NCBI GenBank assembly: GCA_037447655.1
Contig: JBBHKE010000054.1
Span: 1 to 64,000, forward strand
From: Zygnema cylindricum
Taxonomy: Eukaryota; Streptophyta; Zygnematophyceae; Zygnematales; Zygnemataceae
Reading direction: 5' to 3'
DNA length: 64,000 nt
A program made the translations under genes and the position numbers. Below, piece after piece: positions 35,379 to 46,761 of the stretch (positions are counted from its first letter, which is position 1; every line of letters starts with the position of its first letter). The notes beneath the pieces are model-generated. The model saw nothing but the letters and a program-made list of their open reading frames with translations, did not search any database and was not told the origin of the DNA.

Positions 35379-37133
35379 ATGCACTGGAGTGGTACTATTT
35401 AGCAACTGCAATTGGCTGATCAAAAGATAGATGCATATGTATACAAAGGGGGGAAAATGCTAGACTTTTGTAATGAGCTTGCAACCCTTTTCATGGAACT
35501 AGAAAGTGATGGGCAAGTAGAAACGGAAAAGATGAAGGTTACCTGTCTGCTTATAAACTTACCTAATGACTATGAAAACATAGTCAACCATTTGCAAGAT
35601 TTGCCGGATTCCAGGTGGATCTGTGCAATTCTGTGTCCTCTATTGGACTACATAATTTAGGAAGCCTCTAGGTAGTTTTTACCTAACCCACTTTTAGCCA
35701 CAACCATTGCTGCCCAAGAAGAATAAATTGATTAATCTGACTGCACCTTTTGCAATATGGAATTCCATGAGTCCGTAGTAAAAAGAATCACTAAAAACGA
35801 CCAGCTAGCCGATAAAGTAGGACGCGGCAAAGATGCCAAGTTTATACAAAACTCTCTAAGAGAGAGCTCTAAGACAAAGGTGTGATCCTACCAGATTTTT
35901 CTAAGTCCTAAACCCCTCTTACAGCCCCTATCTACAGATGTACGAACCAATCATATGAATGCAAAGTACAGAAAGGTACTACGGCCGATGTACTTTCTGC
36001 ACGGCCTGTGTACGCCAAGGCCATTTGGTGGACGCCTGTCGCCATACGATTCGTCCTTATGCTCCTCGAGATTTCCGCGTCCCAATGTCATCCAACCACG
36101 TGGCGCGAAGTCATGCCATGCGTGCAAACCTCCAAAGTGGTAATTCCGGGATCTCAGCGATGATACTCGTCGTCGGATCCAACCCAACTTTTAATGTTAG
36201 CCGATGAAACAAATGTCCGGTTCATTTGTTTTGTGTGTGACGTGTCGTACCGTAATCTTAAGGATCTTTATGCATTCTATCCGTAATTCCTTTAATTGGA
36301 TTAGATCCTCTAAACAACGTTTAAATAAATATCACACCCCATGTACTGTAACCGACTTCTATGACAGACCGGTTAGAGCCGACGGCTACGCCTCGCTCTG
36401 CCGGTCGGAGGTTTGAGTCCTACCGGACTTAACCTTTTTGTTGAGAGTGAAGTATGTCACTCTTTAGTCCAACCTGTGGAGCTAAGGCAACCATGGCTCA
36501 ACCACCCTCTCTATCCTTCAGCGACTACAACGAGTATGGTGGCTAGAGAGAGGAGGTGTAGGCAGGATGTCCGCTTTTTCCTTTTTCATTTTTTTTGATC
36601 TATTTACACCTAGAAAATACCGTATAAATCTAGTAATTTCAACAATCTGGTATTCTGTGGTATGGATGATTCTTGTCCGAAAGAATACAATTGAGATCTG
36701 AAGGGGAGGGAAGAGTGAACAACCTTTGGTAACAGGAATTGATTGGAGGAGCAAGGATCCCAGAAAATCAGTAAGGAACTATGGAGGAAGAGGACAGAAA
36801 ACTCAATCCGACGAATCAGGACCGAGGGTCTCCAAAGGGTTGCGTCACTTTGTAAGAAACCAAGACACTATATGGCGGAGTGTACTAAGTTAACCGAGCT
36901 TCAGTTAAAGGAGGGGCAGACCTGTGGACCTCCAAGAGGAAGAAAAAGGCCTTTGTGACACAGGTACATGAGGCGGAATATGAGAACGAGGACGATGAGC
37001 TCCTATTGGATGAGGAGTTGGAGGCGAAAAAGGAGGTCGAATTTCCACGAAAGCAGAAATGTGCTTTCGCTGGATTTAAAGGTGAAGCAGTCTGGATTGT
37101 AGATTTAGGTGCGTCTATGCACTTGTGTGAGGA
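35379..37133 (+). pseudogene. Copia C gag C-terminus and start of protease, split by solo LTR G1
   Basis: After A1 the gag frame resumes (QLQLADQK, then GGKMLDFCNELATLFMELES) up to 35623. It continues after the solo LTR at 36645 with MILVRKNTIEI, a frameshifted zinc knuckle near 36850, the acidic spacer, and a protease motif altered to DLGAS near 37100. It breaks off at solo LTR E1. Confidence 0.85.
35624..36644 (-). mobile_element. solo LTR G1 (Copia family G), in gag of C
   Basis: Read on the minus strand it begins TGTTGAAATTACTAG and ends GAATTGCA. It is flanked by the perfect 5-bp duplication ATCTG (35619-35623 and 36645-36649). No internal region remains, which is expected after recombination between two LTRs. 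Confidence 0.93.
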
Positions 37134-38395
37134 TGAAATTTTATAGGCTCCATTGCCCACAGAATTTGCAGATCCAAAAGAAGCTAATCTAGATAGTGCT
37201 GACTCTAAGTTGATATAAACCCAAATGAATGATCCCTTGACAATCATAACCCCAATACAACTTCACCCTTGTGAAGAGAAGACCTTTTGTGTGCTCAGTT
37301 CCACCACAGAATGCAAAGCTTGAATATGTGTTTTGGACAATATTCCCCACTTTGACTTTCCCACTAAATAAGTGCCACCGTGGCACGCAAAGAATCTGAC
37401 CGACTACACCCTTGTGTAGCTTAGACATGAGTGGGCAGCAAAAAGAATCACTAAATTTGCTCACCCGAGCATTAAGATATGGCTAGTCAAAGATGACCTT
37501 TATAGTTACAAGCTCTCTTAGAGAGAGGTACCTAAATATCACTAAGTCTCGGTTTGCTTACTCACAACTACCTACTACTAAACCCTTGTCCAATAAGAAC
37601 ACTATATAGTACAAGAAGGTACAATGGGAGATGTACTTATTGTACGACCATTGTACGACATGGTCTACAAGGTGACACCTGTCAATTCGGGAGCCATGGT
37701 TCCTCCTCCCATCTTCTCCGGTATCAAATAATGTGACGCCACGCTTCACCGCGTGACGCTATCTCCGAATGCCGCCAAAAGCTCACTTAGTGTGGCCGCT
37801 ACAATGCCGACCGTTCGATCAAAACATATTTTACACGGTTCAGATTCGCGTAGATGAATGAATTGTTCCTCTTCATTAGTCTGGTGTTCATTAGCTCTTA
37901 AGTTATGGTTATTAACCTTTGAAACCCGTCACGTTTATCTTTCGATAACGCCTTAGTGGATAAGGCGTATCACTACCATAAATCTTCATAGACCTAGGTT
38001 CAAATCTGGTCTATAACCACTTTTTAGTTATTTGTCAGTCTCTGTGGCAATTCTCTACCTGAACAATTTTAGATAACTATTGTACCCAAACTGTCTCAAC
38101 GTTAATTTGGTCTAATGGCTAAAGCTAACTTTAAGTCCTTCAATGGCTAGTAGGTACCAGAATCAAATGTTCCGGCAGTCTTTTTTTGGTACAAACTAAG
38201 TATTAGCCTATTCTGTGTCTCCTTGGACATTATAGACAGCCATGGCTCTAGCTCTCGACTCTCGCTCTCTCTCCGGTCTTCAGTGATTGCAACAAGTATG
38301 GGGACTGGAGAGTTTGAGCGGGAAGCAGGCTGCCTTTGCTAACTTACTCTATTTATTTTTCCAATACAGACCTAGAAAATAGATCAATTTCAACA
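37134..38395 (-). mobile_element. solo LTR E1, in protease of C
   Basis: Read on the minus strand it begins TGTTGAAATTGATC and ends TAAAATTTCA. The duplication is decayed (GAGGA against AATGA), but removing LTR plus one copy restores the homologous reading LCEDKHLFTKI. On the plus strand, 37946-38019 resembles tRNA-Arg (AGTGGATAAGGCG, then GGTTCAAATCTGG). Confidence 0.85.
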
Positions 38396-41300
38396 AATGA
38401 TAAACACTTGTTCACTAAGATAAGAAAGATTCCCACCATAAAGATAGATTACGGGGATAGGAGGATAGTCACTACTACTCTTGTAAGATCGGTAGATCTG
38501 AAAGTGTTAGTAGAAGGAAAGACATCCATAGTGACATTCTCCGATGTATTGTTTATTCCAGAGCAGAACAAAAACCTCATCTCCACATCTGTATTAGAGG
38601 ATAAGGTTTTTGATACTAGTACTAGGAAAGGAGTCTTTACTGCTAGCTTTGAGGAGGAAGTTTACTTCACTGCTTTGAGGAAGAAGTTTACTTCACTGCT
38701 GAAAAAGGTAGCAAAGGGATGTTTCAGCTGATTTTAAGCAATGAAAAGAAGAAACTTTACTATGCGGGTGTTCATGATATAATGTTGTGGCATAAGAAAC
38801 TTGGGCATGTGAATCTAGATAAGTTAAGAGAGATGAAAAAGATGGGAGTAGTGGAAGGGATTCAGTTCGCTGAGAGTGAAATTCTAAGTGATTGTAATGG
38901 ATGTGCTGAAGGTAAAGCACACAGGTTACCCTTCCCAAAAACTGCCACCTTTAAGGGAGACAAGATTCTAGATTTAGTACACACGGATAGTTGGGGACCC
39001 GCCAAAGTGCCCTCACCCAAGGGAAAAGATTTATGATGACTATCACCGATGATTGGTCTCGGTATTCCAGGGTGTATTTTTTGAAAAAAAAGTAAGAGGC
39101 TCAGGAATGTTTTTGACTATATAAAGCATGGAGTGAAAAACTCCATGAAACCCCAATCAAGAGAGTAAGGAGTGACAATGGTGGAGAGTAAACCTCTAAC
39201 CAGTTTGAGGATTTTTTGAGGGAAGATGGAGTTCAACATCATAAGACGGTTCCAGAAAACCCGCAATAGAATGGGGTAGCTGAAAATTTAAATAGGACAC
39301 TTATGTTGTCGGATAAGAAGATAGGAAAAAGGTTTTGGGCCGAAGCAATTAACTGTGCTAATTACCTCAAAAATAGAGTTCTTACTTCAGCGGTAAAAGG
39401 CCAAACACCGTATGAGAGATGGACCGGCCGGAAACCAGACATATCTCGCCTAAAGGTTTTCGGCAGTCAAGTCTTCAGTCTAGATACAGATTGGTCTAAC
39501 AGGAAGCTCGATCCTAGAGGAAAACCAAAGTACCAATTAGGATATGATGAGGATGTAAAAAGATACAGAGTTTATGATCTAAAAAAAGAAGATATAATCT
39601 TAGTAAAACATCTCGTAGTTATGGATGAAGGAAAGTTTTTGGATCCCTTCAAGTATACAAAGTCAGTAGAAATCAGATTTGAGTCAAAAAAATCCGATGA
39701 CTTTGAGCTTCCTAACTATCTAGGTTTTAGAGAAGATGACATTCTTGCATGTACAAATCAGAACCAGGAGGACTCGGTCGCGGAAACTTCAGTGACAACT
39801 CTACCGGAAGCGGAAGACGTGGTGGAAAATGACTCGGAATCAAGGGACTAGGGAGAAGCCGAGATTGTTCGAAAGAACCCACGGGAACCATCTATTCATG
39901 TCGCAAATTTTGAGGGGGGAAGGATTATTAGTAAAAGGTTGCAAGAAAAACTCGTTAATAACAAGGTAACAAAACTCTCTCATTCGGATGAACCTCAGAC
40001 TTATGGAGAGGCGATGAATTGTCCAAAAAGGAACCGGTGGAAGACAACCATCAAGGAGGAGATGGCCTCAATTATGGCAGCCAACACTTGGCAGCTGGTG
40101 GATTGTCCACCTAACCGAAAACGAATCGGATGTAAGTGGGTGTTCAAATTAAAACTGAACCCAAATAACACCATTGAGCGCTACAAGGCCAGGTTAGTGG
40201 CAAAAAGAATTTAGACAAAAAGAGGGAATTAACTACGACGAAACCTTTGCCCTGGTCGTCAGATTTCCCTTCATTTGCATACTTCTCAGTCTAGCAACAG
40301 CGCACTAGATGGAGACGCAACAGATGGACATCAAGACAACCTTTTTGTATGGAGAATTAGAAGAGGAGATCTTCATGCGAAAACCCGAAGTATTTGTGGA
40401 GCAAGGAGAGGAGAGTAAGGTATGCCGGCTGATTAAATCTCTTTATGGTTTGAAGCAAGCGGCCCGACAATGGAATAAGAAGCTTGATTAGTTTCTTACC
40501 GGTCTGGGATATATCTGGATCAGCTAAGTTCACTCAATCTATGTTTTTGAAGATGAGGAAGGTGTTATTTTTATTGCAATTTATATTGATGATTTGCTTG
40601 TTTTAAGTAAATCCATAAACAAAATTAATAAACTGGAAACCGATCTTAAAGGGAGATTTGAGATGAAAGATATAGGGGAGGCAAGATATATTTTGGGAAT
40701 TCAAGTAAAAAGTGACCTAGAAACAAAGATTATAAGACTCACTCAGAAAGAAACAATAGGAAAAGTTTCAGATGGATAAGGCTAATAGTTGTACAACTCC
40801 AATGGAGTTAAAAAAAAGGAATTGAGTGGAGCGTGGAAGAAGGAGTCATAATCTTAGACGAGGAATTAGGTCCTAAAGAACAGAAGTTCATGCAGATTAG
40901 TCCTTACAGGCAAGTGGTGAGAAGTCTAATCTATTTTATGAATTTTGCCCGGTCGGGTTTAGCTGAAGCTGTAGGAGTGCTGAGTAGAATTTTAAATGCT
41001 CCCACTAAGAGATATTAGGAGGCAGCTAAAAGAATCCTTGGATATTTGATAGGAACTAGGGATCTATGGTTGCATTTGGGTGGGGGGGAATACTGACATC
41101 CCTACTTGGAGTGATGCCAGTTATCGTGATGCTCCGATGAGGAGATGTACTTCTTGATATGTATTATATGTGGGTGATGGGGCTTGTTGTTGGAGTAGCA
41201 AACAGCAAAAGGTTATTGCTCAGTCCCACCATGGAGGCTGAGTACATGGCCTCCTGCTCTGCTGTAAAAGAATTGATGTGGGTCAAGTCTTTGCTTGGTG

Positions 41301-41569
41301 AGCTTGGTCACCTTAAGAGTTGTGTGCAGAAATGTTTTTGTGATAATTAGGCAGCAATCGCTATTGCTGCAAATCCCAAACATCATTTTACAACCAAAAA
41401 CATGGACATTAGACTTAACTTTGTTAGCGAGAAGGTAGAAAACAAAATAATTAGTTTAGAGAACAGACCAGATACCGAGATGGTAGCATATATGATGACC
41501 AAACATGTGCCTTCCCCTAAGCTAATTTTAAGTTAGGAGAAGTGTGGTCTGAAATTAAAGAGTGACTAG
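38396..41569 (+). pseudogene. Copia C pol (protease end, integrase, RT, RNase H), degenerate
   Basis: Reads KHLFTKIRKIPTIKIDYGD onward, then integrase (HKKLGHVN, CNGCAEGK), RT (CKWVFKLKLNPNNTI) and RNase H to a stop at 41567-41569. There are many stops and shifts, including a 26-bp tandem duplication at 38647-38698 that breaks the frame. Confidence 0.9.
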
Positions 41570-41617
41570 AAAATAAGGGGAGTGTAGAAATTAATGGTTA
41601 ATTTTAGTATTTTCTAG
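41566..41617 (+). other. inverted repeat bracketing the polypurine tract of C
   Basis: CTAGAAAATA (41566-41575) and TATTTTCTAG (41608-41617) are exact inverses. The loop contains AGGGGAG and the first bases of the 3' LTR. The same arrangement occurs in B, F and I, and with different stem sequence in H. Confidence 0.8.
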
Positions 41618-42624
41618 GTCTAAAATGAAAGGCAGAAAAGAAGTCGAGGCAATCTGCCTTTAACTCCTCTCTTCAGCTCCCACACTTGTCGTAGTCATTG
41701 AAAGTTGAAGAGGGAGCTAGAGCCATGGCTGCCTATGTTGTTTAAGAGATAGAGAGACATGTGGTAGATTTTTGTAGATTTACCAAAATATACTTGACGG
41801 ACCCAAGATTTGATCCAGGTACCTACCGTCTGTCAAGTCAGAAATAGACGGTAGCTTTATCCTATAGTCTAGGATCGGTGCTGAGATATATAGGGCTTGA
41901 TAAATAATTAAATCTTTACGACTACATGAAGTCATTTAACAGCGCAAACAAATATGTAACATAGACACAGTTAAAACATATGTACGGCGTACGGTACTTC
42001 TCAAATTAAGTACCGTGCATTTGTTTCGACGGCGAAACAAATACCGCGAGTTGATTTTCGACGGCTAAAATCGAATGTCGGTGTTAATCGGACGGCCACG
42101 ATAGGCGTCGGGGTCGTGGAATAGGTGCTTTGGCTTTTCTCGATCAGCACCGCAAGGTACAAAGTCATTGGTTTAAGGCGTCTCCGGAAAATATGGGAAC
42201 TAATACGGATATAGAAGACGTCAACATTTCGGTCATGACGTACGATGGTCGTACATAAAGTACATCGGCACCTGTACTTTTATGTACGACACAGTAATCT
42301 TATTGGTGTCGTACTCTAGTAGTATAGGGTTTAGAGAGGGATTTAGGACTTAGAAAATTTGGTAGGTAGACCCTCTCTCCCAGAAAGCTCCTTTACAAAA
42401 AGGTCAGCTTTGACCCTTCATAACTTACTGCTCAGAGGAGCAAATTCAGTGATTTTTTTTGCTATCGACTCAGGGGAGTCTTGGCTTTAGAAGGGTGAAG
42501 GTGGTCCGAGTTTTTGTCTGCCAGGGTGGCATTTAATCTTGCTAGAAAAAAAGGGGTCAGGATTATCCTAGAGGCTTCTTGTGAGCTGCCTACTCTGAGA
42601 ACCTACAGAGGTCTCAAAGTTGCA
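41583..42624 (+). repeat. 3' LTR of Copia C
   Basis: 1,042 bp. It has a clear hairpin GTACATAAAGTAC / GTACTTTTATGTAC at about 42251-42287, followed by the ATTGG box. Confidence 0.9.
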
Positions 42625-43146
42625 TATTGGGATATGATGAGGATGTCAAGATATATGGAGTCTATGACCTCAGAAAGAAGGAATCATAATCATTAAGAAT
42701 TTAGTTGTCATGGATGAACGGAAGTTGATAGATCGTTTAAGATACGCTAAGACAATCAGAAATAAAATTTTAATCGGAGAGTGAGGAAGAGTCAAACTTT
42801 CCTAAATGAAATGTCAGTCATCATATTATTGCAGCTCCGAAAAAAACACAGACTGAGGAGGAGACTCAAATGAATTTGCAAGATCCGGTAGAGTCTAAAG
42901 ATATGGAGGAAAAGGAGCCAGTTCTCATGGATAGGGGAGCAAATGAAACATTTCGGAAGAACCCAAGATTACCCTCTATTCTAGCTGCTGAATTTGAAAG
43001 AGGACAAAAGAGCAGCAAAATGTTGCAAGAAAAACAGGCAACTCGCAAGGTAACAAAACTGTCACATCCTGATGAACTTGTCACATCTTGATAAACCTCA
43101 AACTAAATCCGAAGAAGTTACAGTCCAGAAAAGGACAGATGAATTA

Positions 43147-43258
43147 GAGCCATTAATGATGAGATGGCTTCCATTCTGGAAGCCAATACATGGGAGTTAG
43201 TTGAGCCATTAATGATGAGATGGCTTCCATTCTGGAAGCCAATACATGGGAGTTAGTT
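43147..43258 (+). repeat. 56-bp tandem duplication in B RT
   Basis: 43147-43202 is repeated without change at 43203-43258, which suggests recent slippage or unequal exchange. Confidence 0.9.
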
Positions 43259-44084
43259 GACTGTCCTCCAGACAAAAAACCGATTGGGTGCAAATGGGTG
43301 TTTAAGCTAAAACTAAACCCACATAATACCATTAAAGGGTACAAAGCCAGATTGGTAGCAAAAGGTTTTACCCAAAAGGAGGGGATTGACTGTGAAGAGA
43401 CCTTTGCGCCAATTGTACGTTTTCCCTCCGTTAGGATTTTCCTCAATCTAGCGGCAACAGAAAAAATAGAGATCCATCAGATAGACATTAAAACGGCCTT
43501 CCTCAATAGTGAGTTAGAGGAAGAGATTTTTATGAGGCAATCGGAAAGCTATGTGGAGGAAGAAGAGAAGAGTAAGGTTTGCAAATTTATTAAGTCTTTA
43601 CATGGATTGAAACATGCTCTCACGCAATTGAACAAGAAACTAGATGAATTTCTAACCAATCTTTGATATATGAGAATCAACTCTGACCACTCTATTTACA
43701 AGTTTGAGGATGACGAGGGGGTTAGTTTTATTACCATCTATGTAGATGATTTATTGGTATTGAGTAAGTCCATAGAACAGATTAATAACTTAAATAAAGA
43801 TTTGATAAGCAAATTTGACATGAAGGATTTAGGGGACGCAAGATACATCTTAGGAAAATTCAGATGGAAAGAGATAAAGGAAAAAGAGTAATCACATTAA
43901 CTCAGAAGAGGCAATCAAATATGTTGGAAAAGTTTCAAATGGATAAGACAACATTGTACCACTCATGTAATTTGAAGAAAGTAAGTGATGGGAGTGTAGA
44001 AGGAGGTGTGATTATTCTTGATGAGGAAATGAGCTCGGAGGAGAGACGGTCTAGGAAGTCAATCCCTCATGGACAGGTCATAGG

Positions 44085-45085
44085 TGCAATTCTGTCCTCC
44101 ATTGGACTACAGAATTAAAGAAGCCTCTAGATAGTTTTTAACTAACCCACTTTTAGCCGCAACCACTACTACCCAAGCAAACAAAGTGATAGTTTGACAG
44201 CACATTTGTGCAGCTTGGACTCCCTTAAGTCCGTAGCAAAAAGAATCACTAAAAACGGCCAACCAGTTGATTAGTTATGAGTGGGCAAAAATGCCAATTT
44301 ATACAAAACTCTCAAATGGAGAGGTGACTGTCTAAAAAAACGCTAAGTCCTAATCCCTTTCAGAAACCCTATCTATTGCAGTACGAACCAATAAAATAAT
44401 TGTACAATACAGAAAGGTACTACGGCCGATGTTCTTTCTGTACGGCCTGTGTAGAACAAGGCCATTGAGTGGACGCGTGTCAACCTATTACTCGTTCGTA
44501 CGTTCCCCGGAATTCTTACGACCAAATGGTATCCCTCCACGTGGCGCCAGGTCATGCCACGTCCAAAAAAGCCAAAGTGACCATTTCGGGATCCCGGCAG
44601 CGATATATGTCGTTGGATTAAATTCGACATTGAATGTTAGCCGTCGAAACAAATGTCTGGTTCATTTGTTTCGTGCGGAATGACGTTCGCAATGAATATT
44701 AACTAGTTTTATGTTTCTTAATTCATAACTTAGTTGATCGGTTTCAATATTATACTACAGTTTAAATATTTATCAAACCCTATGTATTTTAACGAACTTC
44801 TACGACAAACCGCTTAGAGCTGACGGCTACGCCTGGCTCTGCTGGTCGGAGGTTCGAGTCTCGCCGGACTCAACCTTTTGTTAGGAGTTGTCTTAAGTCA
44901 CTCTTTAGTCGTGCCTGTGGAACTAAGGCAGCCATGGCTCAACCACCTTCTCTATCCTTCAATGACTACAACAAGTATGGTGGGTAGAGAAAGGAGGAGG
45001 AGGCAGGCTGTCCGTCTTTCCTTTTTCCTATTTTGTTGACCTATTTAGACCTAGAAAATATTATATAAATCTATTAATTTCAACA
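44085..45085 (-). mobile_element. solo LTR G2 (Copia family G), in RT/RNase H of B
   Basis: Minus orientation; ends TGTTGAAATTAATAG and GAATTGCA. The duplication ATAGG is perfect (44080-44084 and 45086-45090). Removing it rejoins the B reading GQVIGSLLYFINC. It is a close relative of G1. Its plus strand holds GGTTCGAGTC near 44850, resembling a tRNA B box. Confidence 0.93.
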
Positions 45086-45745
45086 ATAGGTAGTCTGCTT
45101 TATTTCATCAATTGTATTAGACCCAAAATAGCTGCACCAATAAGGGTCCTCGGTAAGAGTCTTAATCATCCCATAAAGAAAGATTACGAGGCAGCCAAGA
45201 GGGTCATGAGATATCTGATAGGAACTAGGGATCTTTGGTTGCATTTGAGAGGGGAGAATACTGACATCACCACTTGGAGTGATGTCAACCATAGGGATGC
45301 TTCTATGAGGAGGTGTACATCTGGATATGTTCTGTATGTGGGAAATCGTGCTTGCTGTTGGAGCAATTAGCAATAAAAGGTGGTTGCTCAGTCCACTATG
45401 AAGGTTGAGTACATGGCCTCTTGTTATGATGTCAAAGAGGTAATGTGGGTGAAGTCTCTTTTGCAAGAACTTGGTTCATGAAGGTTGGTGTTCAAAATTG
45501 TTTTGTGATAACCAAGTTGCCATTGCAATCGCATCTAATCCAAAACAATATTTCAAAGCAAAGCACATGCATATAAGGCTGAGCTTTGTGAGAGAAAAGG
45601 TTGAGAACAAAATTGTGAGTTTGGAGTATAAAGCACATAAGGAAATGGTGGCAGATATAATGACATAGCCAGTTCCATCTCCGAAACTAAAATTTTGTAA
45701 AGAAAACAGTGGGTTAAAAGAAAAATGACTAGAAAATAAAGGCAG

Positions 45746-46756
45746 TGTTGAAATATGGGTTTTATTGTATTTTATAGGTCAAGGTGTAGGAAAATAAAAA
45801 GGTCTCATTTGGAAGTAAGACTCTTCTTTCCTTCTCTCTAGTCCCCATACTTGATGTAGTCACTGAAGATCGGAGAGAGAGAGATACAGTCATGGCTACC
45901 TGAGTAAGCTAGAAAGAGATAGGGAGATCAGCCCCTTAGCAAAAAACTAACGGACCAAGGATTTGATCCTAGTCCCTATAGACTGCCAGATTAGCCAGCT
46001 GGCTTATCCGATAGTCTAGTACTTAGTGCTAGCCTAAATAGGATTTGATAGCTATATAAAGAGAAACCAGTGGATTAGGTCAATTTTTTGAATTATGAGA
46101 TTGTAATCATAGATTCACACATAAAACGTGTTGACCGCACGGAAACATATACGGCCGCACGAAATTCAGTGGTGCAGACACTTAATTTCGACGTCACAAA
46201 TTAAAAATTAGCTAAAATCACATACCAACCGCCATTGCAGAATGGTCCTTTTGGCTGCTTGCGGTGGCACGTCACCAGACGCCACGTGGCAACCAATCAG
46301 CCGTTTGCAAAATTTGCGGGAAACCCAAAGACAAGATTCAAAGTGACGCCCATCCTCTCCATGGCCATGTCGTACAATGGTCGTACAAAAAGTACGTCGG
46401 CGGTAGTACCTTCTTGTACTATACACTCATTTGATTGGTTTTGTAACTCAAGACTATGGGGTTTAGAGAGGGGTTTTGGACTAAGAGAATTTTGGGTAGG
46501 TAGCCGCCTCTCTCCCAGGGAGCTTGTATAAAAACTGACATCTTTGCCTTTATATAATTAATCGTCTATTGGGCGTTTTGAGCAATTCTTTAGCATTAGG
46601 CTCATGGGAGTCCAACCTTCACATGGGTGAAGGCAGTTAGAGTCATTGCATGCCAATGTGGCAGTTTTTCGAAGAGGAAGGGAGGCATTTAAAATTATCA
46701 TAGAGGCTTCAAGCAAGCTTCATATTATGTGTACCAATAGAGGTCACATAATTGCA
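45746..46756 (+). repeat. 3' LTR of Copia B
   Basis: 1,011 bp, preceded by AAAGGCAG. It lacks the TA-type element found in the 5' LTR. Ends ATAATTGCA before GTTAG. Confidence 0.92.
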
Positions 46757-46761
46757 GTTAG

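Larger units (their letters stand above)
27410..42624 (+). mobile_element. Copia element C, inserted in B
   Basis: Both LTRs begin TGTAGAAATTAATGG and end in TTGCA. The target duplication is TAGTG (27405-27409) against TATTG (42625-42629), one mismatch. Joining B across this site restores its reading GYxLGYDED. C contains element A1 in gag, solo LTR G1 in gag, and solo LTR E1 in protease. Confidence 0.92.
42625..45741 (+). pseudogene. Copia B RT and RNase H remnant, split by solo LTR G2
   Basis: Continues B pol after C: LGYDEDVK, acidic linker, RT (TWELVDCPPDKKPIGCKW, IDIKTAFLNSELEEEIF, YVDDLLVLS near 43740) and, after G2, RNase H (TTWSDVNHRDA, KLFCDNQVAIAIASNP). Stops and shifts are frequent. 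A 56-bp tandem duplication lies at 43147-43258. Confidence 0.88.
24727..46756 (+). mobile_element. Copia element B, outermost host of the nest
   Basis: Both LTRs begin TGTTGAAATATGG and end GAATTGCA/TAATTGCA. The 5-bp duplication GTTAG is perfect (24722-24726 and 46757-46761). The coding part is a relic. Gag runs into integrase through a large internal deletion; RT and RNase H resume after nested element C. It also contains solo LTR G2 and a TA-type element in its 5' LTR. Without insertions it would be about 5 kb. Confidence 0.93.
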
